DNA of 14,686 nt from RGIG3872 sp045660245 (GTDB taxonomy: Bacteria; Bacillota; Clostridia; Christensenellales; UBA1242), in contig JAZRDJ010000074.1 of the NCBI GenBank assembly GCA_045660245.1, positions 1 through 14,686 on the forward strand. Reading direction: 5' to 3'. The position numbers and the translations under genes were made by a program. Positions 1 to 6,573 of the stretch are shown here, in pieces (the first letter of the stretch is position 1; each line of letters begins with the position of its first letter). Below the pieces are notes generated by a model. The model made no database searches and was not told the DNA's origin. It saw only the letters and a list, made by a program, of their open reading frames with translations.

Positions 1-1
1 G

Positions 2-844
2 AACTGTGCAGTAAAAGACAAGAAGAGCAGAGCAGGTGGGCAATTCTCAATGTTCACGGATTTGCTCCCAATTGACGACTCATTGCACATTGACTATCCA
101 AACATCAATGAATATGATTTGAAGACAAAACTCAAAAAGGAAAAAGAGGCTCTTGGAGTTTATATCTCTGCGCACCCACTCGATGAGTACAAGGAATTGG
201 TGAGTTCGTTTGATTTTAATTCAAGCATGCTCAAAGAGGCTGAGGGTGGTGACTCTGAGGTTGAAGATTTTGAAAGTGCTGGCGAGTCAACACTCATGGA
301 ACTTGATGGCCAAACGGTTGTGTTTGGTGGAATTTTGGCAGATGTTCAAAAGCGTGTGTCAAAGTCGACAGGTATGCCGATGGCTGTTGTGAAAGTTGAA
401 GACCTTTATGGCACGACAGATGTAATGATCTTCAACAAAATGTATGAACAGGTCAAGAATGAACTTGTGGAAGACTCAATGACAATCATCAAAGGTCGAA
501 TTTCAATTCGTGAAGGTCAAAATCCAATTATTATTGCTGAAAAAATTGACTTTGTAGATGAAAAAAAGGAAAATAATACATATCAAAAACCAAAAAAACT
601 CGTGTTTGGCGATGAAGAAGCAGAAGTGAAGAAAATTCCAAAGTTGTACTTGAGATTCAACATGGATAATCCGGCTTTCAAGAGCAAGGTTCTTGAAACT
701 TTGGGGTATTATCCAGGAGAAACCGAGGTTTATGTTCAACACGAAAAGAAACTTTATCGAATGGATACAATGGTTGAAACGAGCAAGGCGTTGATGGCTG
801 AACTTGGTTCGTTGCTTGGAGATATCAATATCAAAATTTTGTAA
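2..844 (+). CDS. dnaE: DNA polymerase III alpha subunit, C-terminal part (5' end outside window)
   Basis: Catalytic subunit of the replicative DNA polymerase; it extends DNA chains at the replication fork. Only the last 280 codons are inside the window: the frame is already open at base 2, well before the first ATG at base 50, so the gene starts upstream. The segment after base 110 (KKEKEALGVYISAHPLDEY) is the hallmark at the end of the helix-hairpin-helix region of DnaE. It is followed by an OB-fold nucleic-acid-binding domain (about bases 305-575: a beta-rich stretch with DGQTVVFGGIL and later IIKGRISIREG) and then a short C-terminal domain. The catalytic PHP, palm and finger parts are not visible. 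pfkA starts 17 bases after the stop, so both are probably cotranscribed; dnaE near pfkA is a known Firmicutes gene order. A PolC-type enzyme is excluded because no exonuclease domain is present and the OB fold is C-terminal. Confidence 0.95.
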   Translation, partial: NCAVKDKKSRAGGQFSMFTDLLPIDDSLHIDYPNINEYDLKTKLKKEKEALGVYISAHPLDEYKELVSSFDFNSSMLKEAEGGDSEVEDFESAGESTLMELDGQTVVFGGILADVQKRVSKSTGMPMAVVKVEDLYGTTDVMIFNKMYEQVKNELVEDSMTIIKGRISIREGQNPIIIAEKIDFVDEKKENNTYQKPKKLVFGDEEAEVKKIPKLYLRFNMDNPAFKSKVLETLGYYPGETEVYVQHEKKLYRMDTMVETSKALMAELGSLLGDINIKIL

Positions 845-861
845 TAAAAGGGAGAAGTGTT

Positions 862-1818
862 ATGAAAAGAATTGCAGTGCTTACATCTGGTGGAGATAGT
901 CCTGGAATGAACGCTTGTTTGAGAAGTGTGTTCAGGACTGCAAATAACATGGGAATTGAACTTCTTGGGGTGAGACGTGGATATTCAGGCTTGGTTGAAA
1001 ATGATGTGTTTGTCATGAACAAATCTCATGTTGGAAATATTTTGCAAAATGGTGGAACATTTTTGAAAACTAGCAGAAGTGCGGAATTTATGACTGATCA
1101 AGGGTTCAAAAAGGCTCTTGATACAATCAAGAAAAACAAGATTGAGGGTTTGATTGTGATTGGCGGTGATGGAAGTATGACTGGCGCAAAAAAACTTTCA
1201 GATGCGGGCGTGAGTGTTACTTGTATTCCTGGAACTATTGACAACGATCTTGGGTTTACTGACATGACTCTTGGGTTTGACACTGCGTGCGGGACAGTGG
1301 TGAGCATGGTGAACAACATTCGTGACACTTCACTTTCACACGATCGCGTGAGTGTCATTGAAGTCATGGGGGCGTTCAGTGGGGACATCGCTTTGTACAC
1401 GGGACTTGCGTCTGGTGCTGACATTGTGATCGTGCCAGAAGTTCCTTATACCGTGGAAGCGGTTGCAAAAAGGTTGATTGACAATGACAGGAATGGAAAG
1501 TCTGCAAGCATTGTGATTGTGAATGAAAAAGCATGTTCTGCGCCTGCGCTTGCAAGCAGTCTTGCCTCATACAAGATTGATGCAAGGCCACTTGTCTTGG
1601 GACACATTCAGCGTGGTGGTTCGCCATCGTACAAAGACAGAAATCTCGGTGCTGTGTGGGGAAATATGGCGGTGTCGCTTCTTGTGGGTGGTGCAAAAAA
1701 TGTTGCTGTGGGAATCAGGAATGGGAAATACATTGCTGTGCCTCTTGACAAAGCACTCAAAGAGAAAAAGAAGTTTGACAAAGAAACATATGATCTGATC
1801 AATTACTTGAGTTATTAA
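862..1818 (+). CDS. pfkA: ATP-dependent 6-phosphofructokinase
   Basis: Phosphorylates fructose 6-phosphate to fructose 1,6-bisphosphate, the committed step of glycolysis, in the cytosol. At 318 residues it is the usual length for bacterial PfkA (320 in E. coli) and aligns almost without gaps. Visible motifs: SGGDSPGMNA (residues 9-18), GGDGS (101-105) and PGTIDND (123-129). The glycines in the latter two predict ATP rather than pyrophosphate as donor. Catalytic Asp127 and the sugar-phosphate ligands Arg72, Arg162, Glu222, Arg242, His248 and Arg251 are present, as are Arg21, Arg25 and Arg154 of the E. coli effector site. Odd: the normally conserved MGR triplet (169-171) reads MGA, so the Arg171 equivalent is missing. 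The start ATG has a purine-rich site (AAAAGGGAGAAG) just upstream. It is the last gene of the dnaE operon, ending 55 bases before a terminator stem. Confidence 0.95.
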   Translation: MKRIAVLTSGGDSPGMNACLRSVFRTANNMGIELLGVRRGYSGLVENDVFVMNKSHVGNILQNGGTFLKTSRSAEFMTDQGFKKALDTIKKNKIEGLIVIGGDGSMTGAKKLSDAGVSVTCIPGTIDNDLGFTDMTLGFDTACGTVVSMVNNIRDTSLSHDRVSVIEVMGAFSGDIALYTGLASGADIVIVPEVPYTVEAVAKRLIDNDRNGKSASIVIVNEKACSAPALASSLASYKIDARPLVLGHIQRGGSPSYKDRNLGAVWGNMAVSLLVGGAKNVAVGIRNGKYIAVPLDKALKEKKKFDKETYDLINYLSY

Positions 1819-1873
1819 TATGTTAATTACTGATATATACTATAAATAGAATTATATATAAATATCAATATAA

Positions 1874-1915
1874 AAAGCCACCAGCATTTGCTAGGTGGCT
1901 TTGATTTTTTTGTTT
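1874..1915. terminator. Bidirectional Rho-independent terminator between pfkA and the Xre gene
   Basis: A perfect 9-base-pair stem, AAAGCCACC (1874-1882) with GGTGGCTTT (1894-1902), encloses an 11-base loop. On the + strand it is followed by a T-rich tail (1905-1918); on the minus strand the A-run before the left arm supplies a short T tail. It lies exactly between two convergent genes, so it probably ends both transcripts. Confidence 0.88.
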
Positions 1916-2554
1916 TTATTCAATTTCATTGTTTGGTTCGTTTTCGGTTTGTTTTTGTTTTTTTGATGGTTTTGGCTCAGAAATGATTGGTAATTTTTTT
2001 GCTACATATGACACTAAAATTGTGATTTGAATTGGTATCCCAATGAGATAAATGAGCCACAGGTTGTATGTCAAGAATTGAAGATAAATTGAAGTGATGA
2101 GTGACCAGCAGAGGAGTGTGCGCATGATGAATCTCAGCAAGAGTCTGTTCCACTTTTTGTTGAAGTACAAAATCGCGGCTGCTGATGCGGGAACTGACCA
2201 AACGAAAACTTGCCAGAACGAAATGCTGTCGATGAGTTCCAAATATACAAACAGAATGGTTGAAATGCACCAAATGACACAAACTGAAAGAAGTGCAAGC
2301 ACAATTTCTGATGATTTGATAGGGCGCTTTGCATTGTAATCAGTGTGTTCACGCATCATGTATGTGATTGGAACATTGAACACATTTGCAATTTTTTCAA
2401 TGGTTTCAACCTCGGGAACTACTTCACCTTTCTCCCATCTTGAAACAGCCTTGTCAGAATAATTGAGTTTTTTTGCAAGTTCAACTTGTGTGAGCCCCCA
2501 TTTTTTTCTCAAAGCAATAATATTTTCAGATATAATTTCTCTAATACTTTTCAT
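1916..2554 (-). CDS. Xre-family transcriptional regulator with four membrane segments
   Basis: Probable membrane-anchored DNA-binding repressor. Residues 1-65 form a Cro/C1-type helix-turn-helix (ISENIIALRKKWGLTQVELA, then SDKAVSRWEKGEVVPE, the typical second and recognition helices). Residues 82-185 hold four hydrophobic stretches (about 82-106, 113-131, 138-161 and 166-185) that would fix the protein in the membrane. The last 25 residues are polar and charged, with a Lys/Gln/Glu-rich tail. I chose the ATG at 2554 (212 residues), not the TTG at 2611: the longer form would translate through the promoter, lacks a ribosome site, and adds 19 residues before the domain begins. The gene faces the condensation/ligase/carrier operon divergently across 235 bases and may regulate it, itself, or both; that is inference. 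The ligand or stress it senses is unknown. Confidence 0.85.
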   Translation of the reverse strand: MKSIREIISENIIALRKKWGLTQVELAKKLNYSDKAVSRWEKGEVVPEVETIEKIANVFNVPITYMMREHTDYNAKRPIKSSEIVLALLSVCVIWCISTILFVYLELIDSISFWQVFVWSVPASAAAILYFNKKWNRLLLRFIMRTLLCWSLITSIYLQFLTYNLWLIYLIGIPIQITILVSYVAKKLPIISEPKPSKKQKQTENEPNNEIE

Positions 2555-2589
2555 ACAAGTATTATAACGAAAAATTTCAAAAATGTAAA
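2555..2589 (-). promoter_or_regulatory. SigA-type promoter of the Xre gene, predicted leaderless
   Basis: Read on the minus strand: TTTACA (2589-2584), a 17-base spacer, TATAAT (2566-2561), then 6 bases to the A of the ATG at 2554. Spacing puts transcription start on or within a base of the start codon, and there is no Shine-Dalgarno sequence. The small inverted repeat ATAC-AA-GTAT (2553-2562) straddles the start and could be an operator. Confidence 0.72.
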
Positions 2590-2611
2590 TAATTTTTGTT
2601 ATTTTTTTCAA

Positions 2612-2701
2612 ATTCTCGCTGAGCGGGAGTTAAAATTGTATAATTCTCTGTATCAGAGGGGTGTGATTTATCAAAGAGAATTATTTTGTCGGATTCTCTT
2701 T
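2612..2701. repeat. Four copies of ATTCTC(T/G) in the control region of the condensation/ligase/ACP operon
   Basis: Copies at 2612-2618 (ATTCTCG, +), 2643-2649 (ATTCTCT, +), 2675-2681 (minus) and 2693-2699 (+). The minus copy forms a perfect 9-base inverted repeat with the downstream one (2673-2681 with 2693-2701), and also a perfect 9-base inverted repeat with the upstream one (TAATTCTCT 2641-2649 with AGAGAATTA 2675-2683). The second copy overlaps a TATAAT box. Either an operator array or two competing RNA hairpins; see findings. Confidence 0.6.
2639..2644 (+). promoter_or_regulatory. Possible -10 box of the condensation/ligase/ACP operon
   Basis: A perfect TATAAT 146 bases before the first gene of the operon. 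I see no good -35 box at 16-18 bases upstream, so the promoter would be weak or activator-dependent. One of the ATTCTCT repeats overlaps its last bases, which would suit repression. A leader of about 140 bases is implied. Confidence 0.4.
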
Positions 2702-2789
2702 GGCTCGCGCGAAATTTGTAATATACTTGCAGTATGATGAATGCTGAAAAAGCATGGACAAATAGAAAAAATTCGGAGGTTTTGTCGCT

Positions 2790-4145
2790 ATGGCAAAAAT
2801 TGAAAAAGAAATTTATCCACTTACTTCTGGACAGGAAGTAGTGAATTTGCAAGCAATGCTTTCAATTCACAAAAATGTTATCAACATTATGTCTTCACTT
2901 ACTCTTGATGAAGATATTGATTTTGAGGTTTTGCAAAAAGCATTTAATTTGGTTGCAGAAAGAAATGACTGCATGAGAATGAAGTTTTTCAAAAAAGGTG
3001 GAAAACTTGTTCAAATTTTCGAAGACAAGAGGGATTATAGCAATATTCCTGTTTTGAAATTCGAAACAGAAGAAGAACAAAACAAATTTATTGAAGGAAA
3101 AGTAAAAACTGCAATTGCATTCAAAAAGGGTGTGGTTGCTCAGCCTTGGTTCATCAAAACATTTGATGGAAAATCAATGGTCTTGATGAAAGTTTGCCAC
3201 TTGGTTTTGGACGTTTATGGAATTAACATCATTTATAAAGATCTTTTTGATTGCTACAATGCGATTAAAGATGGAAAGGAACTTCCTGAAGCACCAACTT
3301 CTTTTGAAAAAATGATTCAATCTGATCTCAAGAAGAAATTTGATGATTCATATATAAAGAAGAATGAAGAATTTTACAGAAATTATTTTGCAACTCGTGA
3401 AAATCCTTATTATGCAGGTGTGCATGGTGAAGATCATCCAATCTGGCAAAAGCAACTCAAGAAAAAACGTCACGCAATGAAATTGTTCCTTTTCAAGAAC
3501 CAAACTAAAGGATATGCTCATGATATCAAAAAGGAACTTGTTGACAAGGTTATGGCGTACTGTGCGGAGACAAAACAATCTCCTGCAAACTTCCTTTTCT
3601 ATGCTCTTTCAATTACTGCGTCAAAGATGAACGGCAATGTCAAGAATATGCTTCCAATGGAACTTTGTAATTGTCGTGGTACGGTTTCAACCAAAAAGGG
3701 TGCTGGTACAAAGGCGCAAAGTGTGCTTTGTTATACTTCTGTTGATCATGAGAAATCATTCAAAGAAAACTTTGATGCATTCTGTGTTGATCAAAATGAA
3801 CTTTACAAACACGTTGGTTTCCCAGATATGAAGGTTCAAGCACTTTTGCATGAAATCTACAAATCAGGATTCCTTGAAGTATACTACGGTATTGCATTCT
3901 CATTCATTCCAGTACTCTTCCCAGAAGGATCAGAGTTTATGGTTTATAGCAATGGATCTGGCGCTCTTCCATGTTATATTGCTCAACTTTATGATGTGAA
4001 AAATGGAAACATTAAAATGGCATATGACGCACAAGTCATGCTTTCAACTGAGAAAGATATTGAGGTGTTCCACAACAATTACTTAAGTGTTTTGGAACAA
4101 ATCACTGCAAATCCAAATGTTGTTTTGAACGACGTTAAATTTTAA
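2790..4145 (+). CDS. Stand-alone condensation-domain-like acyltransferase
   Basis: Probably transfers an acyl group from a carrier protein or CoA to an alcohol or amine acceptor. At 451 residues it matches a single NRPS condensation domain or the related PapA, wax-ester and alcohol-acyltransferase enzymes. The N-terminal half carries the signature region LMKVCHLVLDVYGINII (residues 132-148), equivalent to the family's HHxxxDG: the second, catalytic-type His137 and the structural Asp141 are kept, the first His is Cys136 and the Gly after Asp is Val. The start of the protein (YPLTSGQ, residues 9-15) also resembles the usual YPLSxxQ of condensation domains. No signal peptide or membrane segment, so cytosolic. 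Ribosome site CGGAGG lies 10 bases before the ATG. The stop is 11 bases before an acyl-activating ligase and upstream of a carrier protein, which supports an acyl-transfer role. I cannot name substrate or product. A non-catalytic condensation-fold protein is possible but less likely because His137 is intact. Confidence 0.75.
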   Translation: MAKIEKEIYPLTSGQEVVNLQAMLSIHKNVINIMSSLTLDEDIDFEVLQKAFNLVAERNDCMRMKFFKKGGKLVQIFEDKRDYSNIPVLKFETEEEQNKFIEGKVKTAIAFKKGVVAQPWFIKTFDGKSMVLMKVCHLVLDVYGINIIYKDLFDCYNAIKDGKELPEAPTSFEKMIQSDLKKKFDDSYIKKNEEFYRNYFATRENPYYAGVHGEDHPIWQKQLKKKRHAMKLFLFKNQTKGYAHDIKKELVDKVMAYCAETKQSPANFLFYALSITASKMNGNVKNMLPMELCNCRGTVSTKKGAGTKAQSVLCYTSVDHEKSFKENFDAFCVDQNELYKHVGFPDMKVQALLHEIYKSGFLEVYYGIAFSFIPVLFPEGSEFMVYSNGSGALPCYIAQLYDVKNGNIKMAYDAQVMLSTEKDIEVFHNNYLSVLEQITANPNVVLNDVKF

Positions 4146-4156
4146 GGGGTGATAAA

Positions 4157-5881
4157 ATGAAAATTCAAACTGAAAGACAAATGAACAAAGATTTTCTCTT
4201 GAAAGATGGAGATTATCAAAGTACAAAAGAAATTTTTGAAAGAATTGCAAAGATCATTCCAGAAAGAAATATTTTGGCTGATCTTGATTCAAAAAAGAAT
4301 ATTAGGTATTACACTGCAAAAGAAATCGCTGAAACTGTTGAAGCAATTGGTGAAGGTCTCATTGATCTTGGGCTTGAAGGAAAGCACATTGCAATTTCAA
4401 CTGACAACTCATACTTGTATGTTCTTTCTGATCTTGCAATTGCCGGTGGGGTTGGTGTGGTTACACCAATTGACCGTGATGCAACTGATGAACTCTTTGT
4501 GACTCTTCTTGATCGTTGTGACGCTGAGGCAGTGATTGTTGCTCATCACATGGTTGAAAAAGCAAAGAAGGCTCAAGAGTCTTGCAAGAAACTCAAAACA
4601 ATCATCACTATTGACAAAAAAGTTGAAGGTTTCCCATGCATGAGTGAAATCATTGAGAAAGGTAAAGTTCTTGCTGAAAAAGGATATTACAGAAACAAAG
4701 AACTTGATCTTGATGCAACTGCAAAAATCTTGTTTACTTCTGGAACAACTGGAGCGAATAAGGGGGTTGTGCTCACACAAAGAAACCTTGCTGCAAACGT
4801 AATCAACTGCATGGATTCAGTAAAAGGTGAAGACGGAGATACAAATACATCAATGAGTATTCTTCCAATGCACCACGCAACTGAAATCAACACTCATATT
4901 TTGCCAAGAATTGCAGCAGGAAGACTCACATATATCAACGATAGCATGAAGAACATGATGGTAAACATCAAGATCTTCAAGCCATATGTAATCACAATCG
5001 TTCCAATGATCGCAAATGTGTTCTATAAGACAATTTGGGCAAACGCAACAAAAGCGGGCAAGGACAAACTCCTCAAAAAGGGGATCAAACTTTGCAAACT
5101 TTTAAAGAAATTTGGAAAAGATATTACACACAAACTTTTCAAAGATGTTTATGAACCATTTGGTGGCAACCTCAAACAAATCGTTTGTGGTGGTGCAATG
5201 CTCAATCCAGAAGTTGTGAAAGGTTTCAGAGATCTTGGAGTTTATATCGTGAACGGATATGGAATCACTGAATGTGGACCACTTGTATCTATGAATACAG
5301 AAACAGCAAAAGAGCCTTATTCAATTGGAAAGTCTGCTCCTGCACTTGAAATCAAAGTGTCTGACAAGAACGAAGACAATGTCGGTGAACTTTGTGTGAA
5401 AGGGCCAAGCGTTGCAAAAGGATACTATAAAGACGACAAGGCAACTGCTGAAGTGTTTGACAAAGATGGATTCTTCCATACTGGCGACCTTGTAAGAGTT
5501 GACAAGAAGGGTAGATTGTTCTTGTCTGGAAGAAAAAAGAACTTGATTGTTCTTGCAAATGGTAAAAATGTTTGTCCAGAAGAAATTGAAACAGAAATCA
5601 TGAACAACATTCCTTATGCAAAAGAATGTGTTGTTTATGAGGCAAACTATAATGGCAACACTGGAATTGTTGCTGGTGTGTTCATTGAAGATGAAGAAAT
5701 GAGAAAAAATAGAACACAAATTCAAGCAGATTTCAGAGCGCTCAACAAGACTATGGAAGTTTATAAAAAAGTTGGATATGTGAATCTTCCAGGATCAGAA
5801 TATGAAAAGACTTCAACTAGAAAAATCAAGAGAGATAAAATACTTGCTTCTCATGATGAGAAGAATGGTATTATTCTATAA
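4157..5881 (+). CDS. AMP-forming acyl ligase (acyl-CoA/acyl-ACP synthetase family)
   Basis: Activates a carboxylic acid with ATP to an acyl adenylate and passes it to a thiol, here most likely the carrier protein encoded next. At 574 residues it has the whole ANL-superfamily layout: P-loop FTSGTTGANKG (193-203), the A5 motif NGYGITECGP (366-375), HTGD (441-444), the hinge and A8 loop SGRKKNLIVLANGKNV (457-472), and the C-terminal catalytic lysine region KTSTRKIKR (551-559, with Lys556 as likely catalytic residue; the usual Gly before it is Arg555). The middle section (VYEPFGGNLKQIVCGGAML, 331-349) is like long-chain fatty acyl ligases. At the place where amino-acid-activating domains carry their Asp (after LPM, 237-239) I do not see one, so a fatty or other simple acid is more likely than an amino acid. 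Ribosome site AAGGGG overlaps the previous gene's stop. Substrate not predictable by eye. Confidence 0.85.
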   Translation: MKIQTERQMNKDFLLKDGDYQSTKEIFERIAKIIPERNILADLDSKKNIRYYTAKEIAETVEAIGEGLIDLGLEGKHIAISTDNSYLYVLSDLAIAGGVGVVTPIDRDATDELFVTLLDRCDAEAVIVAHHMVEKAKKAQESCKKLKTIITIDKKVEGFPCMSEIIEKGKVLAEKGYYRNKELDLDATAKILFTSGTTGANKGVVLTQRNLAANVINCMDSVKGEDGDTNTSMSILPMHHATEINTHILPRIAAGRLTYINDSMKNMMVNIKIFKPYVITIVPMIANVFYKTIWANATKAGKDKLLKKGIKLCKLLKKFGKDITHKLFKDVYEPFGGNLKQIVCGGAMLNPEVVKGFRDLGVYIVNGYGITECGPLVSMNTETAKEPYSIGKSAPALEIKVSDKNEDNVGELCVKGPSVAKGYYKDDKATAEVFDKDGFFHTGDLVRVDKKGRLFLSGRKKNLIVLANGKNVCPEEIETEIMNNIPYAKECVVYEANYNGNTGIVAGVFIEDEEMRKNRTQIQADFRALNKTMEVYKKVGYVNLPGSEYEKTSTRKIKRDKILASHDEKNGIIL

Positions 5882-5896
5882 GGAGGTAGTAGTGTC

Positions 5897-6121
5897 ATGA
5901 ACAAAATGAAACACATCATCAGTGAATATGTTGATATCCCAGAAGATAACATTGATATGGGTATGAGTTTGCAAGGCGATATTGGTCTTGACTCTTTCAG
6001 TTTGATTTCAATGCTCGTTGAAATTGAAAACGAGTTTGAAATTGAAATTCCTGAATATGAACTCAGAAATTTCCAAACACTTGGCGATATGTACGCATAC
6101 ATTGAAACTACCAACAGATAA
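5897..6121 (+). CDS. Acyl carrier protein
   Basis: A 74-residue, strongly acidic four-helix carrier protein that would hold the activated acyl group on a phosphopantetheine arm. The attachment site is Ser33 in GLDSFS (30-35), with Phe in place of the usual Leu after the serine; the following helix (LISMLVEIENEFEIEIPE) and the end (LGDMYAYIE) are typical of the family. Size and context differ from the housekeeping AcpP, which normally sits with fatty-acid genes; this copy follows the ligase by 15 bases and looks dedicated to it. DltC, the D-alanine carrier, is an alternative for an isolated ACP, but no DltB or DltD neighbour is here. A very strong ribosome site (TAAGGAGG, 5879-5886, overlapping the ligase's stop codon) precedes the ATG, suiting a carrier needed in excess. 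Confidence 0.9.
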   Translation: MNKMKHIISEYVDIPEDNIDMGMSLQGDIGLDSFSLISMLVEIENEFEIEIPEYELRNFQTLGDMYAYIETTNR

Positions 6122-6139
6122 TACTAGAAAATAAATTTT

Positions 6140-6184
6140 CCCCCTGCAACCAGCAACGAATGGTGCAGGGGGTTTTGTTTTTTT
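6140..6184 (+). terminator. Rho-independent terminator of the condensation/ligase/ACP operon
   Basis: GC-rich stem CCCCCTGCA (6140-6148) with TGCAGGGGG (6164-6172); ACCA/TGGT prolong it inward past a bulged base. A T-rich tail runs from 6173 to 6184. The strongest terminator in the window. Confidence 0.93.
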
Positions 6185-6471
6185 GCAGAAAATTTGAAAC
6201 TGAATTTTGTGACTTTGTAAGTTAAATATTTTGCTTGAGAAAAATTCAAAACTGAAGAATGTTTAATGTTGTGGCAATTGATGGCTTTTTTGTGGTAGAA
6301 TTTTCTCAATTTGCAGTTTTTGATGGAAATTCTTGTGCTTTGTGTGACAGAGTACTATGTGTTATGTGTGACATATGTTCGAATTTTTCTGGGGAAAATG
6401 GCTATTGTAGATTAATTTTATTGTTTTGGCAAAAAATGCAAAACTGCAAAGTTGAACATTAAAAATGCATG
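6185..6471. other. Gene-free stretch with possible structured RNA
   Basis: No convincing gene on either strand. It contains a long-range perfect 11-base inverted repeat, TTTGCAGTTTT (6310-6320) with AAAACTGCAAA (6440-6450), extended by TCAA/TTGA past one bulged G. Inside lie smaller hairpins: TATGT-GTG-ACATA (6363-6375) and a stem near 6384-6400 (ATTTTTC with GGAAAAT). TGTGTGACA occurs twice (6341-6349 and 6365-6373). The + strand then runs into a terminator at 6472-6519. A + strand small RNA of about 200 bases is possible, but I see no clear promoter. Confidence 0.35.
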
Positions 6472-6519
6472 AAAAAAACGCAAAATTTCAACATGGTTTT
6501 GAGATTTTGCGTTTTTTTT
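6472..6519. terminator. Bidirectional Rho-independent terminator after the ABC operon
   Basis: A 15-base perfect inverted repeat, 6472-6486 with 6504-6518, core AACGCAAAAT/ATTTTGCGTT, flanked by an A-run on the left and a T-run on the right, so it has a T tail in both directions. On the minus strand it follows the permease stop by 55 bases. On the + strand it would end any transcript crossing 6185-6471. Confidence 0.88.
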
Positions 6520-6573
6520 GTTCAAAATTTTTAGTTCGAAGTATAGGTCAATTTTGAATTGTTGAGTGAATGT

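Noticed and set aside
1098..1696. Long minus-strand open frames opposite pfkA
   Set aside because: They lack ribosome sites and any domain; they are reading-frame shadows of a well-conserved gene.
2555..2611. N-terminal extension of the Xre gene from a TTG codon at 2611
   Set aside because: It would run through the TTTACA/TATAAT promoter, has no ribosome site, and adds residues outside the HTH domain.
2734..2842. Short upstream open frame (ATGATG start) running into the condensation gene in another frame
   Set aside because: No ribosome site, and it overlaps the real start region out of frame.
6341..6373. TGTGTGACA occurring twice, possible operator pair
   Set aside because: Direct repeat of only 9 bases with no adjacent promoter or start codon; too weak to call a binding site.
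6259..6462. Open frame of 67 codons on the + strand with two CxxC pairs
   Set aside because: No ribosome site, no promoter, odd composition (Phe/Cys/Val rich) and it lies in a region better explained by base-pairing; chance frame in AT-rich DNA.
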